Shown here: positions 49,825 to 60,907 of the stretch, in pieces | Position numbering within the stretch: position 1 is the first letter of the stretch | Layout of the letters: each line of letters begins with the position of its first letter | DNA from: Seriola aureovittata | Lineage: Eukaryota; Chordata; Actinopteri; Carangiformes; Carangidae | Reading direction: 5' to 3' | Length of the DNA: 64,000 nt | NCBI RefSeq assembly: GCF_021018895.1 | Contig: NC_079386.1 | Location: forward strand, 9,405,835 to 9,469,834 | The notes under the pieces: model-generated | Seen by the model: only the letters and a program-made list of their open reading frames with translations | Told to the model about the DNA's origin: nothing | The model's database searches: none | Made by a program: the position numbers and the translations under genes

Positions 49825-52106
49825 CTGCTCTGTTGACACTTAAAGGAAAACTGGGAAATGCTCCGAGTTAGCACAAAAAAAAAGGAGTTTTTCTAAAATA
49901 CAAAAGCTTCAATTATATCTGCCAAATTTTTAAAAACAGTACAGATAATCAGCTTTAACGACACTGAAGGGAATCGCACATTTCTCCTTCGCTGGAGTGG
50001 ATTTGACCTAAGAAACTAATGTTGTAATTTGCACACCGAAGTGGTTTTTAACATAAGACCTTGATGGGGGACTTGCTTCCCATTCCCCCTTCCCTTTTTT
50101 TTTTTCCTTTTTTTTTTTTTTTCTTACCACAGCTATGCACTTAATGAATTGAAGTAGTGATTAATTAAATGGAAGTGCTCGCTGGATGGAAAGACACTTC
50201 ACCTCTGTGTTCTGAGTATGTGAATCAAGCCTTTATGGAGCGATGGCAGGCTACTTGTATTTGTTGCTGGTGTGTATGCAAACATGAGGTTACTGTCTGC
50301 TGGAAGTATATCACAGAGGGGGAAGTTGCTGTGCTCCGCAGATTTCACTCCATCTCGCGTCCAATTTATTAACTTTCACAGTTATTAACTTTCACTGTGT
50401 CAATACATTGTTGCGGAGGGGAAGAAAAAGGAGTGATACACCACCACTCTGTAATCATACTATCTTGTCAGTTTCATCGGGTTGAAGTTGCACGCGGCTT
50501 CTCATTAAAAAAAAAAAAAACATTACATATTCACCATGTGAGGAGCATGCTGGAATAAGTTGCAGCCGTTTATTACGGTTGCACAGTATCTGGTCGTCCC
50601 CTCCGAGCTAATTCGTTAACACTGAAGTGCTAATTTCCCTCCAGGCATCGTGGGCAGTTTGACTGACGGTCTGAAACTCCGCATTCGCATGTTGCTGCCC
50701 TGAATGAAAAAAAAAAAAAAAAAACGCACACATCAGTCTCTCCCCTCTCTGCTGGAATTTGTAAGTGCGTGGTGTGCGCCGCCAATTAGCGTGTTCAGAT
50801 GTGTGTCAGTGAGCGCGAGTCGAAGCAAAACAAATGGCTCGTTCATTCGCCGTGTTGAATGGATATCTGGGTCCTGTCACGATGAGTAACGCTAATTGTG
50901 CTCAGCGGCATCATTGGTCAAAGTGTCATAAGCCGTCAAGTCGATTTGAGGAGTTTGTCCCGAGCGCTCCCGAGGTCGCCTCATCAATTCATCATTACAG
51001 TGTCTGTCATCCACCTGCATGTTTCAATAAGAACGGCTCACTTTCCAAGCTGGGGAACTTTTCCAAAAGTTGTCCGACCACCACGGCGATGTAAAGGAAC
51101 ATCCCGCGTTCCTTACATTCCTCTCGTGCAGCACAAACGTTGTTTTATTGATGCTGTTCTCTTAAACGCTCGATCTGCAGAGTTCTTTGACAGTTCAGTT
51201 CCTGGATAATTTTGCTCTCCGTGTAGAAGCCTTTGAGATTTCACTCGCCTTAGGCCATGTGTAAACGTAATTTACTTGGGAGAACAATTTGCCTGAACTG
51301 TTTCTCACTTCAAGATAAATAATCCCTCATGCATTATTGAAGATGCTGTACTTTTCTTTTTCTTTTTTCCAAGTCGCAATTGAGAAGATTTCTCCCCCTT
51401 CGTTGCAAAAGTGACTTATTTTATTTTTTTCCTCCCCAGAAAATGTCATTTGTTGCAAACGAAGGAAGTGGGTGTGACAGGCTCCCATTGGTCTAATCAA
51501 ATAACGGTATCCAGATTCATGTGCTAATTAATCACTAGCTCTGGGGGCCGTACCCATCCAGCAGCTCTCAGTAGAAAAAGAGACATTTGATCTGTTGAAT
51601 CAGCTCCCGCGCCTTCCCTTCCCCTCTCTCTCTCTCTCTTGCATCCATCTTACATTAATTCAGTGAAGTCAGAGTTCATTTAAATGCATCACCCCCCCCC
51701 CTATCTCTCACACACATAAAGTTTTTTGCTTTTATCATCTTCTAAAAAAATCCGAGCCTCCTTTTTAAAATTATGTATCCTCACATATTAACAGCCTAAA
51801 CATTTTTTTAATTTATTTTTTTTCTCCTTTGCTTGAATCATATTTGGCTCTTTGCCAGACTTGGCCTGTAATTGCAGAGAGCATTAGTATTTATTGGGAA
51901 ATTATCTGCTGTGTCTGAGCTTCAGTTGAAGCCTGAAAATGAGCTAAAACCATGTTCCTGTTGTTGAGAGCTGTCACATGTCCCCGACATCTGTTTATCC
52001 GAGTGACGGAGGCTCATTTAGTCGGGCTCATCGTAATTGTGTGCGGTGGTTGACCTTAACACGTTCTCTCTGACACATTTTCTTGGGAGATGAAATGAAA
52101 TACAAG

Positions 52107-52123
52107 CCCCCCCCCCCCCCCCC
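52107..52123 (+). repeat. Poly(C) run
   Basis: Seventeen consecutive C after ATACAAG. Confidence 0.9.
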
Positions 52124-54088
52124 AAGGCCCCTGTTTTGTTACTAATGATGACTTTTAAATGTCACTGTTACTCTGCTCCATCTACACTTCGATGCCCGCT
52201 GGTTCGGAGAAGGTAATGGGTCTGAGCTCCGAGAGTAAGCTCTGCTTTTAAACATGAAAATTTCTCCCTTATTGCTCAGTATCGCTATTAACAAACCCAC
52301 AATCAAAACTCCAAAGCATTTCCCCCCTCAGAGCGATTTTTAAAAGCTCTGCGGGGGAGCGACATTTTCCAAATGACCATTTTTCTCTCTGACCTTTCTG
52401 CTGCCCTTTTTGGTGAGTAATTGCGTTTTTTGAAATATTCATTTGTGAATTATGTCATTTGCAAGCATCATGATTAAAAAACAGCGCTCTGTGGTGTGAA
52501 AGTAATGGAAGTATCCAGCATGACCCTTCCAGCTTTGCTTTGCTTTTCCCCCAAACTACTACTACTTTATTTCCCCCCCCATATTCAGCAGTGTACTTGT
52601 CAGAAGAATTATCCAGGGAGAATCTGCAGTGGAGAAAAAAAAGAAAAAGAAAGAAAGAAAGAGATACGCAGCGCATATAAATACTCCTCTAAAGTATTGG
52701 CTGGAGAGCGAGGAAGGGAGATGAAGTGAATAGAACACGGGAACTTAGATAAGAGGATGGACTTTCAATAAGAGTGTTTCGACTTTCGATAGCTCTGTCA
52801 ATGATGTGTGCAGGTGGACAGCGATACGTGCGAGTGGGACAGGATGCCGTCTCTGGCACCCGAGGAATATGAGCCCTATCAATCACCGCCTCTGGGCACA
52901 AATGTAATTACACTAAAGTTGTTGACTAGCCGGGTAATCCGAGACATCACTGGCATGCATTTACTCGCTTACATTAGGGGATTGCTGGTTGCCCGTGTTG
53001 ACAGCGTTGTGCTCGCTACTCTGATGGTTTGTTTTTAATGCTTCTTTTGGGAAATCAGAATTGAGCCCTTCTCACTACAGAGTTACACATGCTTATGGGA
53101 ATTATTGTAAGCTCTTTGGTTTTTATAGCAAATCATATTGATCAATTTAATCAGTAACAGAATAGAAGGTTGTATAAATGACCCTATTTAATTGGGCTTT
53201 TTGTGTTTTTTCTACACTTTAGGTGGCCAAGAAAAAAAAGAATCTGCATACAAAAGCATGAGAATTAATAAACATTGGCAAGATTGGTCTTTTTCAACTC
53301 AGTGTCAGTTTCTCTTTTGTCATTTATTGAAATGCACCTGCCAAGGTGAACTTTCGTTATCCATTTTCTTTGCTGTTGTCACTTTCAAAGAAGTTTGGTG
53401 TGATCCAGACCAGTACTTTTCAAGGGGGCGGAATAAATCTTCCCATTAAGAGGAAGATAATTGATGGCTTTCATCACAAAATTGAATACAATTATTCTAA
53501 TCTGTGATGTTTCAATGGCAAGTGCGCTTTACTGTGTTGGGGTTTGAAAGATTTATGAGACGAAATGAAATGACACGATGATGGGGGGCTTCTTTTGTAT
53601 TTTCTCCTCAATATGTGGCTTTGTGTTTTTTCCTGTTTTATTTTTTTTTTGTTCATTTTAAGGTAAAGATTAGAAGTGGTACCTGACATTTGAAAAATGG
53701 AAAATGGCATCAGTTGTATACCCTCACAGAACTGCAGTGTAATGACCACCTACGCCACCTGTGCCTACCCATTACATGTTTCGTGTAATGAGTTTCTATG
53801 TGCTTTTTTGATACGATATATAAATTGACAAGCTGTACATGCAGGGAGTTCTTTTTCTACTTAAGTATATAGTAGCTTGTGTAAAACTGTGAAACCTTTA
53901 CTTCAGTTACATGCTATGGAGTTGTCATTCTATCAGGATGTGGTTGAAAGCTCAGGAAAAAAAAAGCCAGTAAGTAGAGCTTGAGATTTAGCCACAGACA
54001 CTGAAGCCGTTTGCTGCTCACGCTTTTTTTACTTATTTTGATAGTTCGAAGAGACGTAAAAAGGCCTTTTCTTACTTTGATACAAAGA

Positions 54089-54268
54089 CCATTAAGTAGC
54101 TGTTCTGGAGCTTTCAATCACATGACCTTGGAGTCATAGATGTTCAGATTTACATTTTCTTTTTATTGGAAATTTGAATAGCTACAACTACATGACAATG
54201 GAGAAAACTCCAACTGCTGATGAAGATCATGTGATATGATTGAAAGCTCCAGAACAATTACTAAATGG
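54089..54268. repeat. Fold-back inverted repeat, arms about 36-41 bp
   Basis: The left arm 54089-54124 (CCATTAAGTAGCTGTTCTGG, then AGCTTTCAATCACATG) pairs with the right arm 54228-54268 (CATGTGATATGATTGAAAGC, then TCCAGAACAATTACTAAATGG), leaving a loop of about 100 bp. A related GGTTGAAAGCTC word occurs upstream near 53942. It could be a MITE remnant or the ends of a larger repeat. No target duplication was resolved. Confidence 0.6.
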
Positions 54269-54428
54269 ACCTTGTGGTTAAACTATTTTGTCAGTTATTT
54301 TTGCCAATAAACTTGTAACTATTGTTCAGTACAGAAAAAATGAGGAGACCCAAAGAATCTTGTTCATTGATTTCAGGTGATATGACCTCGCCTAATTTTC
54401 ACATGTGGAAAAACTCTCTGTGCCTTTT

Positions 54429-54459
54429 CTCTCTCTATCTCTCTCTCTCTCTCTCTCTC
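54429..54459 (+). repeat. (CT)n microsatellite
   Basis: CT units with one TAT interruption. Confidence 0.9.
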
Positions 54460-55484
54460 ACTCCGCCGTGTCCGCCCTGATGAATGCCTGTGCTGCATGT
54501 CGTCTGGCGGTGGCTGGCGCAGCTCTGACACTTGTCTGAAAGGATGTTTATAAAAATCTATAACTGCCACAGTCCTCCCACAGTCACTCAGGCCAATGTT
54601 TACGTATCTCGCTCATTTTTTATTCCCGCTGTAAACACAGAACTCCTCCAGTGTGTCGTGCACGGGCTCTGCTGGTGCGCAGGTTTTTGAGCCTCGGCAG
54701 ACGTGCGTGCGTGCGCGCGCCTGCCTGTGTCAAGGGGAGGGAAAACAGCAACCTCCAGACCACCGCCACTTGGTCCCACTAGCCCTCCTGGCCATTTTGG
54801 CTCTGCCATAAACAGCAGATTTTTTTGCCAAACAGACTCTCAGCTTTGGCTTGAGGCAACTAGCACCTTTTGACCCTGTGCCTCCTGCCCGTGTATAGCT
54901 TAACTCAAATGCACCATGTCACCTTAAAACACAATGAACGAAGCAGCTCTTATGATCCAATCTGGGGGGAAATTGTAACACTTTACGTGTCTCTGTAACA
55001 CTTCACGTTTCTGTCTGTCTCTAATTTCTCAGCTGGATGCCCATGTAATGAATGTTTATTTTCTCACAGCAAAATGCAAACACCATGTCTATTTCCTTAT
55101 GTTTGATTTGTGTCAATCTCTCACTCTCTTTTCCCACAACTCCTGGCCTCTCGAGCGCCCCTGCGGTATTGCTCATCCTCCCACTCCAAACAACCAGCAT
55201 CCTATCCGCCCACACTCTCTAGACTAGGGTGGACAACCTCTTCTCATATGTCTCAGACTCAGACCTTTTGATTGCAGGTCCTCCCATCTGTTCTTGTATT
55301 TTCCTACAGGAAAATACAGATTTTTTTCTTAATTTCTTCATTCAGTTCTGATCTAACCCCAGCTTCAGGCTGAAGTTGTTTTCATACTTAAGTGCAGAAA
55401 TCCTTAGTAGAAAAGGAATTAATCGAAATAACTAATACTGACCTTTTTTTTTTTTTTTCTCTTGTTTTTTTTTTCGCTCTGCAG

Positions 55485-55698
55485 CCTTCAGTCGAGCACC
55501 CATCCCCATGGCAGTGGTGAGGAGGGAGCTGTCGTGCGAGAGTTACCCCATCGAGCTGCGCTGCCCGGGCACCGACGTCATCATGATCGAGAGCGCCAAC
55601 TACGGTCGCACCGATGATAAGATCTGTGACGCGGACCCAGCGCAGATGGAGAATACAAGGTGTTACCTGCCAGACGCATACAAGATCATGTCGCAAAG
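55485..55698 (+). CDS. adgrl3: adgrl3 coding exon 2 (start of the SUEL lectin domain)
   Basis: It encodes the rest of codon 19, residues 20-89 and two bases of codon 90. With the exon at 33008, residues 19-27 read AFSRAPIPM, followed by [20 protein letters not shown] and, from residue 48, [20 protein letters not shown]. These are hallmarks of the latrophilin rhamnose-binding (SUEL/galactose-binding) lectin domain. The [12 protein letters not shown] lead and the PAQMEN segment are those of latrophilin-3; paralogues 1 and 2 have LPFG and PFQMEN there. Four Cys of the fold are present (36, 45, 66, 78), as is the ANYGR sugar-pocket loop (56-60). In vertebrates this domain is extracellular and binds teneurins across the synapse, while FLRT proteins bind the next (olfactomedin) domain. 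The acceptor is CTCTGCAG after a T-rich tract; the donor is CAAAG before GTAAGG, in phase 2. The remaining lectin half (CNNRTQC region) is not in the window, so the CDS is cut by the window end. Teleosts can have two adgrl3 copies; which one this is cannot be told. Confidence 0.95.
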
Positions 55699-57811
55699 GT
55701 AAGGACGCATTTGTACTTTAATATACTGTATGTAAAAGGTTTGAGCACATGATTTGCAATGTATTCTCTGCAGTAGGTACTTAGATGCATCACCTGAACG
55801 GTTACAATAACAGCTATTTACTCATATTGAAGCTCTATCAATGGTGACACTAAATGATAATAATAAGAATGAGTTGTTAAGGCTCTCATTCAGAATAATG
55901 GAATATGAATATTTGCATGTATGAATATGTACACACACACAGCCACACTCCTTCGCACTCAAAAGCAAAATTGGCTTTATGCTGTTAAGTAATTGAGTCA
56001 AGTAGCTGTGTTTGTTTAAAAAAAAAAAAAAAAGAACATAATCAGTGAGTCTTCAGTTAATGAGAGATGCTGTAATTCACACCTGAGGTCTGCTGAAGCG
56101 GATTGAAATGTGTTTCTCCTGCAGACATGTTTTTCTTTATGAAATAACTATTGATTTCTCTGACCTCCCAGAAGATGAAAATGTACCGGCTTTATGGAAA
56201 ACATGGTATTTAGATTTTTTAAAATGTAGAACACGCGGCATGTCGGTGATCTATTTTGTCTATGATGATTGGCCGTTGAGATTCGTTAAAAGTAAAAAAA
56301 AAAAAAAAAAAATAGGGTTATGTTAATGAAGTCACTTGTGGTTTTAGAAAATGAATACAAAAGCTCTCCTGTGGGGAGGTGTGTGGTTGTTAGTAACATA
56401 CCTCTGTTACAGATTAATTGGGTCAAGAATGCCGGTGAGCAACAAACACCTTCAAACATAAACCTCACCGCCACCTGGCTGCTGGTTTATACCGGCCGTA
56501 AATTTCCTCTGACGCAAATCAATGTTCATTTGAAATGATATGAATGCATTAACAGTCATATGTCTAAATAAAAAAAAAAACGCGCTCGATGAGCCTTGCT
56601 TTCGGAGTTAAGACCCTGTTGGGTGCAGAAACCGGGACGTGGAGACCTATTTGTCAAGGTAGACGGACTGTAGTCTACTGTAATTGATCGCTAACATTAA
56701 GCTAATATATACATACGTCTCTGGGTTTTTAAAGAAAGCGGGCTGGATTCAAGAAAATGTAGAGCTCAAGGCGAGTGTGGAGTGAATATACAGTATGTAT
56801 AGTCCATCTTAGGTCTTTTGTTGACGTATTGCAGCACTTAGAGGAAAACGGAGACTCCTCTGGTGGATATCATTCTGAGTACAGTTTCTCTTCCCTTTGA
56901 GGTCAAAACACCCTTGAGCATTCAGAAGGAATAGACTTTATCTAAATTGCTCCTCTGCGTTAACGTTTGTCTACCTCTTTTTCTTTCCAAAGCTTAACAT
57001 ATGTCCACTTCTTTTATTTCCAAAGCTTTAGTTCCACATTGGACTTTCAGAATACTAATGGACCTTTGGACTTTATCAAACAATTGCTCTTGGCTTTCTA
57101 GTTCGCTACCATAGAGTTCAGATAATCAGCTGTGTGAAAAGCAGCTGATGGTAAAAAGAGGTAGTTTGAAACATGTTGTCAGATAATTGATGCACCCTGT
57201 AGCTCCCTTGTTCTCCAGCCGCCCACTCAGACTAAAAATCCCTGCAGGAATGAATCAGCGGGTCTGCTTCTGTCAAGAACACAAAACTAACATAAAGTAC
57301 CAGGGAAAAGCACGTCTTATTAGCATCTCGTTGCTACCGAGGCTTTTCACTGAATGCTAAAAGGTAACTACAACCCGATTCAGAGCCGGGGCACTTTGTC
57401 TTGGGAGAGGAAGTTGCTAAGTGGATGGAAGGTGTGGGTGGTATGAATTGCGAATGGGCGGGGAGGGGGAGGGGATAGAGTGTGAGAGGCTGTAGCATGT
57501 AGCAGCACGGCTGCACATCATCACGCGGAGGTCAGCGCAACAAACGGAACGCCACGCCCGACCGTTTCATTGTCGAGCCGTTGCTCGGCACCTGCGGCTA
57601 AGCTCATTAGGGTTAAAGAAGAAAATGAGAGCAAGAAAGAAACGAGCTAATTGAACAAAGACACTCTTGTGATGAGGCAGAGGTTAAAGCCAGTGCACAA
57701 AGATTTGCCTTGATGTATTTGGCATTAAGATGCATCTTAAACATGCATCAGGATAATTTGATGTGTGAAAGAACATCTCATGTTAACATGTCTGAGTTAT
57801 TTCACAGTGTT

Positions 57812-57832
57812 TCTCTCTCTCTCTCTCTCTCT
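57812..57832 (+). repeat. (CT)n microsatellite
   Basis: Ten CT units running into a T tract. Confidence 0.85.
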
Positions 57833-58659
57833 TTTTTTAAATTACAATGAGCTCGCTTTGATCAGATTTGTAGTCTGTTCACCAACGTTAGCACAAGATT
57901 TTGTGATTATTTAATTTCTCACAAGCAGAAACTTTTTTTATTCAGTAGTTGGTCTGCTTCACCATCTCCAATGAGTTGATATCAGCAGCGATAAAACGGC
58001 GCTCTTTCATTAATACTTGAGCTGGATTTTCCTCTCTAATCTCACACTTTCCTGTCTCCTTTCTCCCCCCTCTTCTTCACCAAGCACTATATTTGCATGC
58101 ACACTATAGCTCAATCACTGGAAACGACCCAAACAGTGTAAATTATGTGATTAAAGCATTTACATGGTTCGCAGTAACCTGATTTCCCCCAATAATTGCG
58201 GCCCTCCATGAGTTGTGTGATTGCTCGGCTAATGTCTGGGGAGGATGTGTTGTGGGCTGCAGGAAACAAAGGGAACGCGGAAACTGGAAACCAGAAAGTG
58301 GTTTGTGGTGGTGTTTAAGTATAAATATTCCAGCAGTGGCAGCTAGCAGTGGTAGCTGTGGTTTATGTATAGAAATTATAACTACATACCGCCTGATATC
58401 TGTTTTATCATCCAAACACATGACAGAAACATGTATTTCTGATACGGACCAACCCCTCCAACAGAGGTACTGGTTTGCATGTTGCATGTTACTGTGAATG
58501 TCTGCATGCCGTTAGATCCTTCATCTGTTTGACATGAAACGGCACTCGCTCGAGTCGTGCTCGCGGAGCCTCGGGAACAGCGGGGATCACCGGTGGTGAC
58601 CAGCCGGGAAACTTATTCTGACAATTTGACTTGGTTCTTACTTGAAGCCGAGCGGAGTA

Positions 58660-58815
58660 CATGCCGTCTATAAATGACCGCCCGCCGTAAGCAAATCAAT
58701 CAAAAGCTGTGCCGCAAATCGAGTATTAATTATTTAGTGAAGGTTAATTTGGCGTCAAAATTTCACAGTTTGATTGATGCGTGACGGGGAATTTATTCAT
58801 TTCCTGTCTGTATTA
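58660..58815. other. Possible conserved non-coding element
   Basis: A repeat-free block with AAATCAATCAAAAGC, GAGTATTAATTATTTAG and TTTGATTGATGCGTGACGGG, that is TGATTGAT-type (PBX/MEIS-like) and ATTAATTA-type (homeodomain) words close together. It is the most enhancer-like composition I noticed in the third intron. Conservation was not tested. Confidence 0.25.
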
Positions 58816-59298
58816 AATGGTAAAGTACGTTGGTTTCTTGTGTTGTATTGTTGTATGTAGTATTGTATTGAGACACAGCTGTCAGTTCAAAGATTCAGTT
58901 CAAACTAATCTAATCAAATTTCCATCTTAATTTGACAAAAATAAACTGGTTACGGTGTAATAATCTGAGCATTACCATAATCTGGTTAAAATCTAATTAG
59001 CATGCTTGTGAATGCACTGATAGTATTTGACTCTTGTGGGGCTCTCGCCCTTTTTTTTTTTTTTTTTTGTCTATTCCTCTAGCCTGTGCACCACCTGCCT
59101 CTCCTGCGGGCACCAGTTAAGACGTGGTGACTGGCAAGCGCGGTAGTTAGCATTCACATCCCGTCTGAAGATGAGCCAAGCTGCTGCCGGCTTAGTCGGT
59201 GTGCCAGGTTCGCATCCATCACCGGCAAGTGCCCAGCCATGTCACCGGCTCTCGCGAGCTGTCAATACACATTTAGGTGCCTCAACCCAACCCCAAAG

Positions 59299-59333
59299 CC
59301 CCCACCCCCCCCCCCCCACCCCCCCCACCCCCC
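59299..59333 (+). repeat. C-rich tract, (C)n A (C)n
   Basis: About 35 bases almost wholly C with three single A spacers, giving G-runs on the minus strand that fit a G-quadruplex pattern (and an i-motif on the plus strand). It resembles a minisatellite of C7-8A units. Confidence 0.85.
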
Positions 59334-59758
59334 TGGTCCCCGAGCCACTAAGAGCGCTCCATTGATATTCAGCCATCAAACCCGAGCCCTACCTGTTCCA
59401 GTTTAGCCCACTTACAAAGGTTGTATGCCGGGCTCCTTCGGCGAGGTGTTTGGTCTCATTTCAGTCTTTTAAGTGAGCGTGTTGTGTGCACCTCGTATGT
59501 GAGTGATAGCACACCACTGAGCAAGTGAGTGCTGTACTGCATTTCAAAATGACGGTCGTCTCGCACCATGCTGTTACAGGGTGAAATGAATGGGTCTCTT
59601 TCATTAGCTGTTCCCTCCCTCAGCGCTGTGAACATCTCGGCCGTGCAGAATCCACAGCTTCTGGGTACAGCATTGTCCACCTATAGGTGGTGCCGTGTTA
59701 CAAGCTGGTTTGAGGCTAATGATGCTGTGATTGAAAGATGCTACCAAAGATTTATTTA

Positions 59759-60907
59759 GTGCGTTCAGAAGGTGTTCAGAGCCCTTCACTCTTTTTTTTT
59801 TTTTTTTTCTCATTTTGTTTTGCTAAAATGATTTAAATTCATTTTTTCCCACATCAATCTACACTCAACACCCTGTAATGAGTCTTCTTAGAGCCGGCTG
59901 CTCAGCCAAACCCAGCACTCCGGGGAGAAGGGCCTTGGTAAGAGAGGGGACCAAGAGCCCGATGGTCACTCTGGCTGAGCTCCAGACATCCTGTGTGGAG
60001 ATGGGAAACTTCCAGAAGGACAACCATCACTGCAGCACTCCACCAATCTGGGCTTAATGGCAAGAGCAGCCAGACGGAAAGCCTCTCCTCAGTGAAAGAC
60101 TCATGAAAGCTGCTTGGAGTTTGCAAGAAAGCAGCTAAAGGACTGTCAGACTGTGAGGAACAAGATTCTCTGGTTTGTTGAAATCAAGATTGAACTGTTT
60201 GGCCTCAATTCCAAACATCACGTCTGGAAGAAACCAGGGATTGTGCATCACCTGCCCAATAATGAGCCCAATGGTGAAGCATTGCTGGAGGCGCCATCAT
60301 GCTGTGAGGGTGTTTTTCAGCAGCAGTGTGACAGGGAGATTGGTCAGGGTTGAGGGAAAGCTAAATGGAACAAAGTACACAGATATCCTTAATAAAAAAA
60401 AAAAAACCCTGATCCAGAGCGTTCAGGACCTCAGACGGGGCCGAAGCTTCACCTTCCAGCAGGACAATGACCCTGAGTCAACTCCGAGAATGACCTCGAG
60501 GGGCCCAGCCAGAGCCCTGACCTGAACCCGACCGAACATCTCTGGAGAGACCTGAAAATGGCCGACGGTCCCCATCCAACCGCGACAGAGCTCCGGAGGA
60601 TCTGCAGAGAAGACTGTCAGAAAATCCCCCAAATCCAGGTGTGCAGAACATGTCGCGTCACACCCAAGATGACTGGAGGCTGCAACCACAGCCGAAGGGG
60701 CTTCAACTAAGTACTCTGTCAATGAGATATTTCAGTATATTTTGAATCATTTTGCGAAACATTCCATTTTGACTTTGTCGTGATGGTATCAGTATTGAAT
60801 GTAGATTGATGAGGGAAATTAATGTAAATGATTTAAGCATAAGGCTACAACACAACATAATGGGGGGAAAAAAAGTGACAGGGTCTGAATACTTCCTGAA
60901 TGCACCG
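59759..60907 (+). mobile_element. Tc1-like DNA transposon, decayed, about 1.15 kb
   Basis: The left end GTGCGTTCAGAAGGTGTTCA, then GAGCCCTTCACT, is matched by the reverse complement of the right end (AGTGACAGGGTCTGAATACT, then TCCTGAATGCACCG). TA stands outside both ends (59757-59758 and 60908-60909), the Tc1/mariner target duplication. Just inside lie CACATCAATCTACACTCAAC on the left and TGAATGTAGATTGATGAGGG on the right, again inverted. Between them is a broken transposase on the + strand. This is the widespread fish Tc1-like type whose ends read GTGCATTCGGAAAGTATTCAG. It is inserted in the adgrl3 intron in the same direction as the gene. It is shorter than the usual 1.5-1.6 kb because the 5' leader and N-terminal coding part are deleted. 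Confidence 0.92.
59890..60711 (+). pseudogene. Tc1-like transposase pseudogene
   Basis: The remains of a DD34E transposase are spread over shifting frames. Recognisable pieces are RNKILW...IKIELFGLN (about 60150-60215), HHVWKKPG, FTFQQDNDP (60451-60474) and SPDLNPTEHLWRDLKMA (about 60513-60563), with an end near TAA 60710. The first catalytic Asp, expected after ILWS, is replaced by Val (codon 60177-60179). The second Asp (60469-60471) and the Glu (60534-60536) are present, but they are 65 nt apart instead of about 105, so roughly 40 nt between them are lost. The N-terminal start and first helix-turn-helix are missing. It cannot encode active enzyme. Confidence 0.88.

Larger units (their letters stand above)
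33063..55484 (+). other. adgrl3 intron between signal-peptide and lectin exons (22.4 kb)
   Basis: Starts GTGAGT and ends with a T-rich tract (55444-55475) and CTCTGCAG. It is 22,422 bp long. It holds microsatellites, an inverted-repeat element with TA duplications, a fold-back, repeat fragments and AT-rich unique sequence. No additional exon with paired splice sites and an open phase-1-to-phase-1 frame was recognised, and the flanking exons join to a continuous latrophilin-3 N terminus, so no coding exon is missing. Confidence 0.85.

Noticed and set aside
59171..59365. Pro-rich frame that could look like an exon
   Set aside because: It depends on the C-rich tract at 59299-59333 and has no suitable splice donor or latrophilin similarity.
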